64,000 bases of DNA, taken from assembly GCF_002095535.1 (NCBI RefSeq), contig NZ_MLJI01000001.1:2531832-2595831 (forward strand), written 5' to 3'. Every line of letters begins with the position of its first letter. Position 1 is the stretch's first letter. This stretch comes from Pantoea cypripedii. Its GTDB lineage: Bacteria; Pseudomonadota; Gammaproteobacteria; Enterobacterales; Enterobacteriaceae. A program made the translations under genes and the position numbers. Under the pieces are notes generated by a model. That model was given only the letters and a program-made list of their open reading frames with translations, did no database searches and had not been told where the DNA came from. This document shows positions 26,785 to 36,494 of the stretch, one piece after another.

Positions 26785-28433
26785 TCCTCACTGCACACGC
26801 GATTACGCCCACTGGCTTTTGCCAGATAGAGCCTGCTGTCCGCTTTGGCCTGCAGGCTCTCGGCGTGGTAATCATCCTGTTCCTCGCTGCTGGTCACCCC
26901 GGCGGATAAGGTGACGTTAAACGTGGTGCTGGCATTCACCAGGATGGTTTTTGCCGCCAGCCGCGCCCGGATACGTTCGGCGACCGCAGCGGCTTCCTCA
27001 AGCCGGGTTTCCGGCAGCACAATGCAGAATTCCTCGCCGCCGATACGGCCCGCGCTATCATATTTACGCAACGTATGGCTGATGACGCTGGCGACACGGA
27101 TCAGCGCCTGGTCACCTGCGTGATGCCCCCAGGTGTCATTCACTTTTTTGAAGTGATCGACATCCAGTTGAATCACCGAAATCGGCTGCCCCTGCTGCTG
27201 GCAACGGGCCGCCTGCGCGACGAATTGTTCAAAGAAAGCGTTACGATTAAGCAGACGGGTTAAACCGTCATAGTTGGCACGCCAGGTGAGGCGCGCAGAG
27301 AGATCGTCCATACGCCTTACCAGGCGAAAAATCACCTGATGCGCCACCACCAGCAACAACACAAATAACATCCACATGCCAAACAGGAACAACGAAACGC
27401 GCCCTAATTCCTGCTGCATCCCCTGCTTCAGGCTTTGTACATTGACGATATACGTATCGACATTCTTCAGCCTGCTCCAGCTGGCAAACTGCGTCCCGAG
27501 TCTCAGGATGCCGCTGGGATGCTGCGCCATCAGTATTTTTAACTGCTGCTGCTCCTGCGGCTCCAGCGCTTCATCATCCGGTGCGTAGAGACGTGTCACC
27601 TCGTTCAGGCTGCTATCCATCAGGATCAATTTACCCTGCAACAAGGTGTGGCGGGTTTCCACCATCAGTTCACGGATGCGTTGCTGGGTAAAATCCATCG
27701 ACAGGACGCCATACCAGTAACCCTTGCTGATGATCGGCGCGGAGACGGTAAGCATCAGACCTTCATTAAACAGCCCCTGGTAAGCGGTGGTCCAGCGCAG
27801 GCGTGCGCTGGCATTCGCCTGAGGTTGTTGGCTGCGAAAGTAGCTGCGTTGCACCATGGTGGCATAACTCTCTGCCAGTTCCTGGAGGCTTTGTGGCGGA
27901 CGCGAACTGATAAAAAATCCGGCACGCGAGATGTACCAGAAACGTGAGTGGAAGTCCTGATCGGGATCGCTGAACTGCATAATGAAACTGAACTCCAGCG
28001 CGGCACGCAGTTCCTGGCTGATACGCGTTGGATCACGCTGTAATAACGGGTCATGCGCCAGCCAGTCATCACTGACGCCATTGAGTGGCATGCTGCGCGG
28101 GCTTTCCAGTTGCAATTGCCATTGCGGCTGCTGACGCAGTCGCTCAAACCGCTGCACGGCCTCACGCGCATTATCTGAATCCAGCGGATGTGCCAGCGCG
28201 TAGTTGAGCATTTTTTCGTAATAAACCAGGCCATCCACGCTTTCCTGGAACTGACTGTCGAGGCTTTTCTGGATTTCCGCCAGCTGCGCGCGTTGCCGAT
28301 CTTCATAATTGGCTTTTAGCTCCAGCGCCTCATGCACCGTGAGCAGGGCTGAAAAGAGAAATACCGCCAGAAAGCAAAGATGCACGCGCAGAAAAGGATG
28401 GTCCGACTGCCGGGGAAGTGGCGATTGTGCCAT
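26781..28433 (-). CDS. dgcQ: Diguanylate cyclase DgcQ (YedQ)
   Basis: 550-residue inner-membrane enzyme making cyclic di-GMP. It has an N-terminal transmembrane helix (CFLAVFLFSALLTVHEAL), a long periplasmic CHASE7-type sensor, a second transmembrane helix near residue 350, and a C-terminal GGDEF domain. The active site GGEEF is intact, and RKYD five residues upstream forms a product-inhibition I-site. In E. coli it promotes cellulose synthesis and reduces motility. ATG 28433 is taken over the upstream TTG. Confidence 0.93.
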   Translation of the reverse strand: MAQSPLPRQSDHPFLRVHLCFLAVFLFSALLTVHEALELKANYEDRQRAQLAEIQKSLDSQFQESVDGLVYYEKMLNYALAHPLDSDNAREAVQRFERLRQQPQWQLQLESPRSMPLNGVSDDWLAHDPLLQRDPTRISQELRAALEFSFIMQFSDPDQDFHSRFWYISRAGFFISSRPPQSLQELAESYATMVQRSYFRSQQPQANASARLRWTTAYQGLFNEGLMLTVSAPIISKGYWYGVLSMDFTQQRIRELMVETRHTLLQGKLILMDSSLNEVTRLYAPDDEALEPQEQQQLKILMAQHPSGILRLGTQFASWSRLKNVDTYIVNVQSLKQGMQQELGRVSLFLFGMWMLFVLLLVVAHQVIFRLVRRMDDLSARLTWRANYDGLTRLLNRNAFFEQFVAQAARCQQQGQPISVIQLDVDHFKKVNDTWGHHAGDQALIRVASVISHTLRKYDSAGRIGGEEFCIVLPETRLEEAAAVAERIRARLAAKTILVNASTTFNVTLSAGVTSSEEQDDYHAESLQAKADSRLYLAKASGRNRVCSED

Positions 28434-28538
28434 CAGCAACCATGCTCCGGAAAAAGGCGAATTAAAACAGTGTAGTCAGCGGGGAAAAAATGGTACAGGC
28501 GGAGAAGCTAAGGAAATTAAATGGAGTGGAAAATAACA

Positions 28539-28559
28539 CGGGACGGCAAAACCGTCCCG
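28539..28559 (-). terminator. Terminator of yodC
   Basis: CGGGACGG and CCGTCCCG form the stem around a TTTTG loop, followed on the minus strand by TGTTATTTT. Confidence 0.8.
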
Positions 28560-28566
28560 GAGGCGG

Positions 28567-28746
28567 TTAGCTGGCCAGCTGACGCGCTGCGGATAAGTGA
28601 CAGAGTTCGTCACTATGGAACGCCTCGCGGCGCACGCTATAGCCATCATACCAACGACACTCTACCATTCCGCTGGCATAGCCGGTCACCACCATAGTGG
28701 GTCCGCCCTGTTTATGCTGAACTTCGTCACTGATCGCAAAGGTCAT
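28567..28746 (-). CDS. yodC: YodC family protein
   Basis: 59-residue protein starting MTFAISDEVQHKQGGPTMVV and containing SGMVECRWYDGYSVRREAF, which matches E. coli YodC (60 residues). GGGAGG precedes the ATG. A small SH3-like barrel is likely from the sequence pattern. No function is known. Synteny with dgcQ is as in E. coli. Confidence 0.93.
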   Translation of the reverse strand: MTFAISDEVQHKQGGPTMVVTGYASGMVECRWYDGYSVRREAFHSDELCHLSAARQLAS

Positions 28747-28871
28747 TACGCGCCCTCCCTTCTACCGTTGAATGAACCTCATCAGGTATAGCAGGTGGGG
28801 GATGTTTTTGCCTATAAGAGTTTGTGATTACAACTGCAATTTAGGAATAAGCAGTTAAAAATGCGGAAAAT

Positions 28872-28903
28872 AAAAAAAGCGGATAAAAATTATTATCCGC
28901 TTT
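28872..28903 (-). terminator. Terminator of the small Cys-pair gene
   Basis: AAAGCGGATAA (28876-28886) pairs with TTATCCGCTTT (28893-28903). On the minus strand it is followed by four further T, then ATTTTCC. Confidence 0.85.
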
Positions 28904-28927
28904 GAAATCGTTTCCCGGGTGGGAAAA

Positions 28928-29059
28928 TCAGATTTTGCAGCCTTCGCAATCGGCTTCGTCGCTCAGATCGGTCGGCACTTCGCGCGCTTTTTCAGCCGCT
29001 TTCGCCTCAGCCTGTTCCAGCTGTGCATCGATATCAAATTCAAACATATCGTCGTTCAT
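28928..29059 (-). CDS. Small acidic protein with C-terminal Cys pair
   Basis: 43-codon gene: MNDDMFEFDIDAQLEQAEAK, then a charged helix and the C-terminus EADCEGCKI. AGGAG lies 7 bases before the ATG (a second ATG is one codon upstream) and a strong terminator follows, so it is a complete transcription unit. The CxxC tail suggests metal binding or redox activity. I do not recognise the family. Confidence 0.7.
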   Translation of the reverse strand: MNDDMFEFDIDAQLEQAEAKAAEKAREVPTDLSDEADCEGCKI

Positions 29060-29107
29060 CATCGTTCTCCTGACCCGTGATTAAAAATTTCCTGCGCTTT
29101 ATAACGA

Positions 29108-30010
29108 TTATCCACGCAATTTGGCAACCAGATTCACCACTAATAGCACGATCGACCCAATCAGAAATCCCAGCACCAGATTAGCGCCGTTACTCAGCAG
29201 CGCCGAGATGAGTGCACCAAATCCACTGCTGTACTCGGTAATGGCATGATGCAGCGGCGTTATCCCATGCACCACAATGCCACCCCCGACCAAAAACATC
29301 GCTACCGTACCCACCACCGACAGAATTTTCATCAGGATCGGTGCCGCCGCCAGCAACAGCCCACCGACAGCCTGCGCCAGCGTGGATGACTTTTCCCGCA
29401 GCCAGTATCCGAGGTCATCAATTTTCACAATCACCGCCACAATACCGTAGACGCCGACGGTGACCAGAATCGCGATACCCGCCAGAATCATCACCTGATT
29501 CAGCAACGGTGCCGCAGAAACGATGCCAAGCGTAATCGCTACGATCTCAGCGGAAAGAATAAAATCGGTACGCACCGCACCTTTCACTTTATTCTTCTCA
29601 AATTCCCGTGGGTCCTGCTGTGCCAGCTGCTCAAGCCGCTGCTGTCGCGCCTCCGGGCTTTTTTCTGCTTTATCATGATTGAGGCTGTGCAACACCTTTT
29701 CTACGCCCTCGTAGCAAAGATACGCGCCGCCAATCATCAGTAACGGCGTAATCAGCCAGGGAGCAAAAGCGGAGATCAGCAGCGCCAGCGGCACCAGAAT
29801 CAATTTGTTAATAAACGAGCCTTTCGCAACACTCCACACCACCGGCAATTCGCGATTGGCTTTTACACCGGTAACCTGTTGCGCATTGAGCGAGAGATCA
29901 TCTCCTAAGATACCCGCCGTTTTTTTTGCTGCCACCTTGCCCATGACCGAGATGTCATCAAGCAATGTTGCAATATCGTCCAGAAGCGTCAGTAAGCTGG
30001 TTCCTGCCAA
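29108..30010 (-). CDS. yedI: DUF808 membrane protein YedI, TTG start
   Basis: 300-residue multi-pass inner-membrane protein, closely similar to E. coli YedI ([20 protein letters not shown], then [20 protein letters not shown]). The frame can be extended to an upstream ATG at 30061, but that would overlap the preceding gene. A TTG at 30010, with AAGGA upstream, gives a start (M)[11 protein letters not shown] that matches the E. coli N-terminus. It lies 10 bases after the CPCC-motif gene, so the two probably form an operon. Function unknown. Confidence 0.88.
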   Translation of the reverse strand: MAGTSLLTLLDDIATLLDDISVMGKVAAKKTAGILGDDLSLNAQQVTGVKANRELPVVWSVAKGSFINKLILVPLALLISAFAPWLITPLLMIGGAYLCYEGVEKVLHSLNHDKAEKSPEARQQRLEQLAQQDPREFEKNKVKGAVRTDFILSAEIVAITLGIVSAAPLLNQVMILAGIAILVTVGVYGIVAVIVKIDDLGYWLREKSSTLAQAVGGLLLAAAPILMKILSVVGTVAMFLVGGGIVVHGITPLHHAITEYSSGFGALISALLSNGANLVLGFLIGSIVLLVVNLVAKLRG

Positions 30011-30020
30011 AATATTATCC

Positions 30021-30296
30021 TTATTCCGGTTCGTGATCCTGACAACAGGGGCAACGCTCAACCGCCGTCACCGACATATCGGCGATGCCCGCACAATCCC
30101 ACTCGACGCGTAACGGTTGCCCTGCCACATCTCCGGCGTGCAAATATTTGCTCACCGGACTTTCCGTCATGCCGGTAATCTCTTCGGTTGCCACCAGCGT
30201 ATCTCCCAGATAGATACGTGCGGTAGCTCGGGTGTTGACCATCCGTTCGTCACGAAGTTGGTACAGGCGTTTGACCGTCAGTTTGATGCTGCTCAT
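30021..30296 (-). CDS. Hypothetical protein with C-terminal CPCC motif
   Basis: 91-residue protein starting [20 protein letters not shown], probably beta-rich in the middle ([19 protein letters not shown]), ending [12 protein letters not shown]. The CPCC could bind zinc or be redox-active. It is directly upstream of yedI and likely cotranscribed. I do not recognise the family. Confidence 0.65.
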   Translation of the reverse strand: MSSIKLTVKRLYQLRDERMVNTRATARIYLGDTLVATEEITGMTESPVSKYLHAGDVAGQPLRVEWDCAGIADMSVTAVERCPCCQDHEPE

Positions 30297-30365
30297 GGCT
30301 ATGTTCCGCGTCCCAGAGAAAGGGGAGATCTAAACCGTTATGGCGTATAAAAGCAACAATCACCC

Positions 30366-30842
30366 TTATTCACCGCGATAATGATGCAAACCGGCATGAT
30401 CAATTTCACCGCTGTGGCTGGCGGCCAGTAACCACTCCTCCAGCCGTTCAATCAGCGCTTCATCATCCAGACGCAGCTTACCGCGCAGCGCGCATTCCCA
30501 GATGATCAGCACCTTCCAGCCACTCTCCTGGAGCTGTCGGACATAGCGCCTGTCGCGTTCAACATTGCTGTTAATTTTTCCGGTCCAGAATTCGGTGCGC
30601 GTGGCAGGCATCTTGAACAGGTAACAATGATGGCGGTGCCAGAAGCAGCCATGAACAAAAATAATCGCCTGCTGGGCAGGCACAACAAAGTCAGGACGAC
30701 CCGCTAATGCTTTATCCTGTACCCGATAGATAAAGCCGCGGTCTTTTAAGATCAAGGCGATACGTTGTTCAATTTCAGTATCCTGATTGCGAATCGCGCG
30801 CATATTCTTGCTGCGTACATCGCGGGAATGGACGTCGGCCAT
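30366..30842 (-). CDS. vsr: Very short patch repair endonuclease Vsr
   Basis: 158-residue endonuclease that nicks 5' of T in T:G mismatches arising by deamination of Dcm-methylated cytosine. Start MADVHSRDVRSKNMRAIRNQ, catalytic GRPDFVVP (Asp near residue 51) and the zinc/His motif HGCFWHRHHC are intact. It is transcribed away from dcm, unlike the overlapping dcm-vsr operon of E. coli. Confidence 0.96.
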   Translation of the reverse strand: MADVHSRDVRSKNMRAIRNQDTEIEQRIALILKDRGFIYRVQDKALAGRPDFVVPAQQAIIFVHGCFWHRHHCYLFKMPATRTEFWTGKINSNVERDRRYVRQLQESGWKVLIIWECALRGKLRLDDEALIERLEEWLLAASHSGEIDHAGLHHYRGE

Positions 30843-31032
30843 AACGTTTCCTTCTTCTTGTGGCTCCTGTAACTTTAGCGGTTTGGGGCAAAAGCGAAAG
30901 CGTCTGTTCCAATGTCGCTATATCCTGATTTTGGCCGGTTTTTTTTATAGTATTGATAGCTGGCACGGTCGGCCAATTTCTTCATAACGTGATGAGTGAT
31001 AGCATAGTCGCTTCACTGTTAAGGAAAAACGC

Positions 31033-32436
31033 ATGCACGCCGAAGAGACCGCCGCGACTGCCCCACCCTCCCCGCTCACTGTTTCCACCCATGACGAATC
31101 CAGCAACCTGCTGCAACAGGTACTGGCGATTTATGCCGCGCGCGATCTGGTCATCACGCTCAGCAACGCCGGAGGTCGCGACTGGAACGTGCCGCGCCTC
31201 AACCGTATCCGTCAGGGAAAAATGGTGGCTCCGGCGCTAAGCAGTGCGGAAGTCGCCAGCCTGCAGGCGTTATTACCCAGCCGACCCGCACATTACGATG
31301 CCCCCCGCTTCCAGTTTGTTGACCTGTTCGCGGGCATTGGCGGCATTCGCCGTGGGTTTGAGCAGATTGGCGGCCAGTGCGTCTTCACCAGTGAATGGAA
31401 TAAAGAAGCGGTGCGCACCTACAAGGCAAACCACTATTGCGATCCCCAGACTCATCGTTTTAACAGCGATATTCGTCAGGTGACACAACCGGCAGGCCTG
31501 AACGATGAGCAGGAGATCTATCAGCACATCGCCAGCACCATCCCTGATCATCAGGTATTGCTGGCCGGTTTCCCCTGCCAGCCGTTCTCGCTGGCAGGCG
31601 TGAGTAAAAAGAACGCCATGGGGCGAGCACACGGTTTTGAATGTGAGGCGCAGGGCACGCTGTTCTTCGATGTGGCACGTATTCTGGCCGCGAAAAAGCC
31701 GCCGTTCTTTGTGCTGGAAAATGTCAAAAACCTCAAGAGCCACGATAAAGGCCGCACTTTTGCCATCATCATGGCGACGCTGGATGAACTGGGCTATGAC
31801 GTGGCTAATGCGCATGACGATGGGTTACCGGATGCCAAAATCGTTGATGCACGCCATTTCCTGCCACAGCACCGCGAGCGTATCGTGCTGGTGGGTATCC
31901 GGCGTGATAGCGGACTCAGCACCGATTTTTCTCTGCGAACCCTCTCCGCGCTTTACCCGAAAAAAGTGCCCGCCCTGAGCAGCCTGCTGGAGCCGCAGCC
32001 CGATGCCAAATACACGCTCTCCCCGGTGCTGTGGAACTATCTCTATCAATACGCGAAAAAACATAAAGCCAAAGGTAACGGCTTCGGTTTCGGCCTGAAC
32101 GACCCGCGTAATCCGACGATTTGCGTGCGCACCCTATCGGCACGTTACTACAAGGATGGTTCGGAAATTCTTATTGATCGCGGCTGGGATAGCGCATTAG
32201 GCGAGCAGAACTTTCAGCATCCCGGAAATATGGCGCGCCGTCCGCGCCGTTTAACGCCACGGGAATGCGCGCGCCTGATGGGTTTTGAAGCACCCGGCGA
32301 GGCACGTTTCCGCATTCCGGTCTCCGATACGCAAGCTTATAAACAATTCGGCAACTCGGTTGTAGTGCCGGTATTTGCTGCTGTCGCGCAATTGCTGCTG
32401 CCATTGATCGAGCAACACACGCGCAACAACGAGTGA
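31033..32436 (+). CDS. dcm: DNA (cytosine-5) methyltransferase Dcm
   Basis: 467-residue C5-methyltransferase, close to E. coli Dcm, which methylates the inner C of CCWGG. SAM motif [21 protein letters not shown], catalytic [23 protein letters not shown] and the late motif [14 protein letters not shown] are present. The N-terminus is the most divergent part. No restriction enzyme gene is nearby, so it is an orphan methyltransferase paired with Vsr. Confidence 0.96.
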   Translation: MHAEETAATAPPSPLTVSTHDESSNLLQQVLAIYAARDLVITLSNAGGRDWNVPRLNRIRQGKMVAPALSSAEVASLQALLPSRPAHYDAPRFQFVDLFAGIGGIRRGFEQIGGQCVFTSEWNKEAVRTYKANHYCDPQTHRFNSDIRQVTQPAGLNDEQEIYQHIASTIPDHQVLLAGFPCQPFSLAGVSKKNAMGRAHGFECEAQGTLFFDVARILAAKKPPFFVLENVKNLKSHDKGRTFAIIMATLDELGYDVANAHDDGLPDAKIVDARHFLPQHRERIVLVGIRRDSGLSTDFSLRTLSALYPKKVPALSSLLEPQPDAKYTLSPVLWNYLYQYAKKHKAKGNGFGFGLNDPRNPTICVRTLSARYYKDGSEILIDRGWDSALGEQNFQHPGNMARRPRRLTPRECARLMGFEAPGEARFRIPVSDTQAYKQFGNSVVVPVFAAVAQLLLPLIEQHTRNNE

Positions 32437-32556
32437 TTTCGGTCCAGGATTTCCTTTAGGGACGAGTGTTCTGCTGTTTTCCCCGGCAGTCACGCCCCTG
32501 TCACCAAACTGTCACACGCCCTGCCAATACTGCTTTTTATTTTTTGGGGGCGTTTG

Positions 32557-34158
32557 ATGTCACTCCTTTCCGTTATCTCACTGCCAGCGCGGCTGCGCGC
32601 CCGGTTTTCCCTGCGCATACCTTTGTGGCTCACCAGCCTGCGCAGCCAGTTTTTGCTGTTTATGGTGCTGTTTTGCCTGCTGCAATCGGCAGGTGTGTTG
32701 CTGCTTAACAGTAAAGTGAATCAGACCCAAACTTCGCTGCAACAGGCCAGCCTGCTCCGGGATAGACTGGCCCTGCTGGATAAAGCCCGTATTGAGTTAC
32801 TCACCGCCAGTGATAATAGCCATGGGGCGGCCATCTATCTGATGCAGGATCAGCAAAGCGGTTCGGTGGATAGCTGGAAAAGTCTTGCTGCTGCCGCTCA
32901 GGATTCGTTGAACCAGGCACAACAGCTGTTTACGCAATATCATGCCGCAGCCGATAGCCCACTGGCGCAGAGTTTTGTCATGCTGGCTGGTGGGTTGCAG
33001 GAGCAGCTCAAAGGTCTCAGCGCCAATGATATCAACGCTTTCTTTATGGTGCCGATGCAGGCATTTCAGCAGCAATTCAACGATGCCTGGTTCAGTGAAA
33101 TCGAACAGGCCAACCATCAACTCAGCAGTGTGAATCAGAGTACCCTCAGCACCCTGAAACATAGCCGTGATCTGTCGTTGCTGGTCAGTGCGCTGCTGAT
33201 GGCCCTGTTGTTACTGACGGCGACGCTGCTGATTCGCGGTGTATTACGACCGCTACGCCGCGCCAATGCCCAGCTGGCACAAATCGCCACCGGCGACCTG
33301 CTTGCCAGCCACACCTCAGCCGGTCGCCAGTCGCTGGAAACACGTCAGTTATTCCAGTCAATCGATACCATGCGCCAGGGATTGCAGCAGATCGTGAGCG
33401 ATATCAACACCGTCGCGGTGAGTGTTGCGGCCGGTGCCGAACATATGCAACAGCATAACGAGCAGGTGATGCAGCAACATCAGGCGCAAAACGCCAGCTT
33501 CCATCACTTGTCACAGCGTCTGCATCGGGTTTCAGAAGAAGTGGAAAACGGCGCGCGCTTCTCGCAGCAGGCCACCCAGGAAGCCCAATCCGCCGATACG
33601 TTAATGCGTAACTGCGCGCGGGAGGTGGATAATATGGAACATCAAATGCAGCAGATCGTTAACGCTTCCGGCGATATCGCCGGAATTGTCGACGTGCTGG
33701 ATAATCTGTCGCTGCAAACCCGGTTGCTGGCACTGAATGCGGCGATTGAATCAGCGCATGCCGGGGTGTATGGCCGCAGCTTCTCGGTAGTGGCGAAAGA
33801 GATTGGGATGTTGTCGCAACAAAGCGGCCAGTCAACACGGCAGATCGATGGTTTGATTCAACATACGCGCCAGCATGTCAGCGACGGTTTCGATAAGGTG
33901 AAAACGCTGGAAACGTTGTTTGCGCAAATAAGCCACGCGGTTTCGGGTGTGGTACAACAGCTGGACGATTTGCAAACCAATACCACGGCCCAGAGCCGTC
34001 GTGTCAGCACTATTGCCCAGGAAGTGGTGGCGATGAGCGAGCAACTCCAGAAAAATGAAACGCTTAACGCGCAGCAGGTGGACGCTGCTGCGCAGTTGCG
34101 TGATCTTTCAGACCGCCTGGCGCAGCGCGCGCAGCAGTTTCGCGTGGAACACGCTTAA
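32557..34158 (+). CDS. Atypical methyl-accepting chemotaxis protein
   Basis: 533 residues: transmembrane helix 1 (FLLFMVLFCLLQSAGVLLLN), periplasmic helices, transmembrane helix 2 (near residue 215), HAMP and signalling domain. The hairpin tip reads LQTRLLALNAAIESAHAGVY instead of the canonical [20 protein letters not shown], and no NWETF tail exists. No sigma-28 promoter is seen. It may signal through a non-standard partner or feed weakly into the Che array. GGGGG precedes the ATG; a TTG one codon upstream is not preferred. Confidence 0.88.
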   Translation: MSLLSVISLPARLRARFSLRIPLWLTSLRSQFLLFMVLFCLLQSAGVLLLNSKVNQTQTSLQQASLLRDRLALLDKARIELLTASDNSHGAAIYLMQDQQSGSVDSWKSLAAAAQDSLNQAQQLFTQYHAAADSPLAQSFVMLAGGLQEQLKGLSANDINAFFMVPMQAFQQQFNDAWFSEIEQANHQLSSVNQSTLSTLKHSRDLSLLVSALLMALLLLTATLLIRGVLRPLRRANAQLAQIATGDLLASHTSAGRQSLETRQLFQSIDTMRQGLQQIVSDINTVAVSVAAGAEHMQQHNEQVMQQHQAQNASFHHLSQRLHRVSEEVENGARFSQQATQEAQSADTLMRNCAREVDNMEHQMQQIVNASGDIAGIVDVLDNLSLQTRLLALNAAIESAHAGVYGRSFSVVAKEIGMLSQQSGQSTRQIDGLIQHTRQHVSDGFDKVKTLETLFAQISHAVSGVVQQLDDLQTNTTAQSRRVSTIAQEVVAMSEQLQKNETLNAQQVDAAAQLRDLSDRLAQRAQQFRVEHA

Positions 34159-34172
34159 ATTTCTGAAAAGAA

Positions 34173-34194
34173 AAACCCGTCAGGCGACGGGTTT
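34173..34194 (+). terminator. Terminator shared by the chemoreceptor and RHH genes
   Basis: AAACCCGTC and GACGGGTTT flank loop AGGC. A T-rich tail follows on the plus strand, and TTTTTC follows on the minus strand, so it may serve both convergent genes. Confidence 0.8.
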
Positions 34195-34198
34195 ATTC

Positions 34199-34450
34199 TT
34201 ATTTTTTCTTCTTACCCTGCTTCTTCAGCAGCGTACGAATCTGTTTCAGTTCCGCGGCACTCAGCTGTTCAGCCGGTGCTTCCTCTGTGTCCTGATTATC
34301 AATCGCGTCCTGAGACGGTGCCAGTAAGCTCGCCTGCAAGCGATTAACAATCTCCTGGCTCATGGAAATCTGGTTGTCCAGAGCCAGCTGTTTGATGTGT
34401 TCTTTCAGCGCAGGATCAATTTTAATGGTTAAGTTAACGGTCTCGGTCAT
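34199..34450 (-). CDS. Arc-type ribbon-helix-helix protein
   Basis: 83 residues. The N-terminus LTIKIDPALKEHIKQLALDN and SMSQEIVNRLQASLL is an Arc/MetJ-type ribbon-helix-helix DNA-binding domain. An acidic linker and a very basic tail (KKQGKKKK) follow. It is probably a small transcriptional regulator. No toxin partner is adjacent, so an antitoxin role is not supported. Confidence 0.78.
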   Translation of the reverse strand: MTETVNLTIKIDPALKEHIKQLALDNQISMSQEIVNRLQASLLAPSQDAIDNQDTEEAPAEQLSAAELKQIRTLLKKQGKKKK

Positions 34451-34526
34451 CTTGTTACTCCTTTTTGATTTTCATCAACGTAGCGGAAGATGCCGAAAGT
34501 TAACAGGCTGTCATAAAAATTTAATA

Positions 34527-35225
34527 TTAAACCTGTATAGGGCTGAAATCTCTTAATACCGATTCATCAATGGATGTCAGGTTGCCTTGCAGCTCCGCAC
34601 AGAGCTTGGCCATGTAACGTACCAGGAAGTCAGCGTTGTATTCTGCCAGCTGTCGCCCGGCCTCTGTTTGCATGGTTTCCGGCAGGCGCAGCAGCTTCTT
34701 CTGAAAGTGATCCAGCGTCCACTGCACATCATTCAGCTCGCGGTCTTTGCCCAGCGGATCATCGCTATCGAACAGCGGACGACCCAGTGCGCCTGCGGTA
34801 TAAAAGACGCGCGCCAGTCCAATTGCCCCCAGCGATTCCAGCCGGTCGGCATCCTGCACAATTTTTGCTTCCAGCGAATGGGGCGTGATCCCGGCGCTAA
34901 AGCTGTGCGCCTGTACCGCATGGGCCACCGCATCAAGATGGTCGGCGGGGAAATCAGGGAAGTCCTGCTGCAAAATACGACGCGTCTCTTCTGCGGCGTA
35001 AGTTGAGGCCAGATGGCGTTCCGGGTGGTTCTTCGGCAGGTTAACTACATCGTGGAAGTAACAAGCAGTGAGCACCACCAGCGGATCGGCATCACTCTGC
35101 TGCATAATGCGCGAAGCGCTCATCCAGACGCGGCGCAGGTGGGCGATATCATGGGCTTTATCATCATGCAGCCAGTTGAGCTGCAGCCAGTTTTCAAATC
35201 GTGTTTGCCAGCCTGTTAGCGACAT
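34527..35225 (-). CDS. yedJ: HD-domain phosphohydrolase YedJ
   Basis: 232-residue metal-dependent phosphohydrolase of the HD superfamily, matching E. coli YedJ in length and position. Metal ligands are visible in HDIAHLRRV, CYFHDVVNLPKNHPER and KIVQDADRLES. The start MSLTGWQTRF at 35225 is preferred to the upstream ATG. Substrate unknown. Confidence 0.92.
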   Translation of the reverse strand: MSLTGWQTRFENWLQLNWLHDDKAHDIAHLRRVWMSASRIMQQSDADPLVVLTACYFHDVVNLPKNHPERHLASTYAAEETRRILQQDFPDFPADHLDAVAHAVQAHSFSAGITPHSLEAKIVQDADRLESLGAIGLARVFYTAGALGRPLFDSDDPLGKDRELNDVQWTLDHFQKKLLRLPETMQTEAGRQLAEYNADFLVRYMAKLCAELQGNLTSIDESVLRDFSPIQV

Positions 35226-35816
35226 CGTGCTTCTCCTGTTATTGCTGTTATAAAGCACCGCCTGGTTCAGGGTGCTACTCCTGCGAATATCATAGCGGCC
35301 CGTTGATGACACTATCTTTACACCCCTCCTGCATAAGCAATGAGGAAAAAATGGGATCCTGATCCTGTTATAGCGCTGTTAACTTCGCTTTCCCAGCGTC
35401 ATGGATGTTTTCGGTATTTCCTCATCCTCGTTTCAGTTAAACGACTCTGTTTAGCAGCCATAATGTTTTAAAGCCATACAGATATAGTGTGTTAATCAAT
35501 TATTCTGGTTTAACCCGCTAGTTAAAAACGTTTCGGTAAAGCGATCACCCACGGCATATTCTGAAAGAGTTCCCATTTTGTCCGTTATAACGTACTGTAT
35601 CTGAGAAAAATGTGATTTTGTTTTTCCGTCTAAGCCAAACAAGCATGCTTTTTGCTTATGAGCCATTTTTAAAACTGAAAACGCACGGATGGCCTGACTA
35701 TAAGGCGACAAATTATTAAGCAAATTTATTTAAACCCATTATGCTAATTCTGCACATCCGCAGACGCGAATGAGGCAGCAGATTCTCCGGGTTCGTGACA
35801 TAACAAGAGGTAAATC
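35226..35816 (+). other. 590-base AT-rich gap between yedJ and the ASCH gene
   Basis: I see no gene with good support. A minus-strand frame (35496-35723) would need a TTG start without an RBS. The stretch is AT-rich relative to its neighbours and adjoins a phage-type gene, so it may be remnant mobile DNA. Confidence 0.5.
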
Positions 35817-36494
35817 ATGAAAGAACGGCCGATTCTTTTTTCCGAACAGCGGGTACGTGCCCTGTTGGTTGGCCAGCAAACACAGACCCGGCGCATTATG
35901 AAGACTCAGGCATTTGGTCCGGGTCAGGATCATCACGAAGGTGTGCACGCATTTGACGTCAGCGCGAACCATCTGCACGGCTACAAACTCATGTCGATGG
36001 CTGATATCAGTTATCACTGCCCGTATGGCAAACCCGGCGATCGTCTGTGGGTACGCGAAACCTGGCGTGGACCGATTGTCCCTGAAGATCAGCTGACAGA
36101 ATACGAGCGTGACCCTATCCCGTTCCGCCTGCCGTCGTTCTGCCAGTACCGTGCCGACAGCAATGAACTGGGGCAACTGGATGAGAACATGCAGGACGCC
36201 GAGCAATTCGGCTGGCAGACGGCCATCCATATGCCACGCTGGGCCAGCCGCATCGACCTGGAAATTACCTCAGTACGCGCGGAAAAGATTCAGGACATCA
36301 GTGAAGACGACATCATGGCAGAAGGCGTCCAGACCGACTCGCACTTCCTGAATAACTTCTTCACCATGAATATGAATGCTGAATCACCGAAAGAGGCCTA
36401 CCGCAAGGCCTGGCAAAAGCAATACGGTGCCACCAGTTGGGAAGTTAACCCCTGGGTATGGGTGATCGAGTTCCAGCGCGTGGAGCGTGCATAG
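35817..36494 (+). CDS. Phage-type ASCH/PUA-like protein
   Basis: 225-residue protein, MKERPILFSEQRVRALLVGQ with QTQTRRIMK, then PYGKPGDRLWVRETW and WASRIDLEITSVRAEKIQDI, ending in an aromatic EVNPWVWVIEFQRV. This is the pattern of ASCH-type proteins common in lambdoid prophages, where the fold is linked to RNA or nucleotide binding. AAGAGG precedes the ATG. No other phage gene is nearby, so it is an orphan. Its exact function is unknown. Confidence 0.75.
   Translation: MKERPILFSEQRVRALLVGQQTQTRRIMKTQAFGPGQDHHEGVHAFDVSANHLHGYKLMSMADISYHCPYGKPGDRLWVRETWRGPIVPEDQLTEYERDPIPFRLPSFCQYRADSNELGQLDENMQDAEQFGWQTAIHMPRWASRIDLEITSVRAEKIQDISEDDIMAEGVQTDSHFLNNFFTMNMNAESPKEAYRKAWQKQYGATSWEVNPWVWVIEFQRVERA

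Noticed and set aside
30366..32436. Restriction-modification system
   Set aside because: dcm and vsr match the orphan methyltransferase/repair pair, and no restriction endonuclease gene is adjacent.
34199..34450. Toxin-antitoxin module
   Set aside because: The ribbon-helix-helix protein has no small toxin-like gene next to it; its neighbours are a chemoreceptor gene and yedJ.
35496..35723. Possible 75-residue protein on the minus strand
   Set aside because: It would need a TTG start without a Shine-Dalgarno sequence. It is kept only as part of the AT-rich gap.
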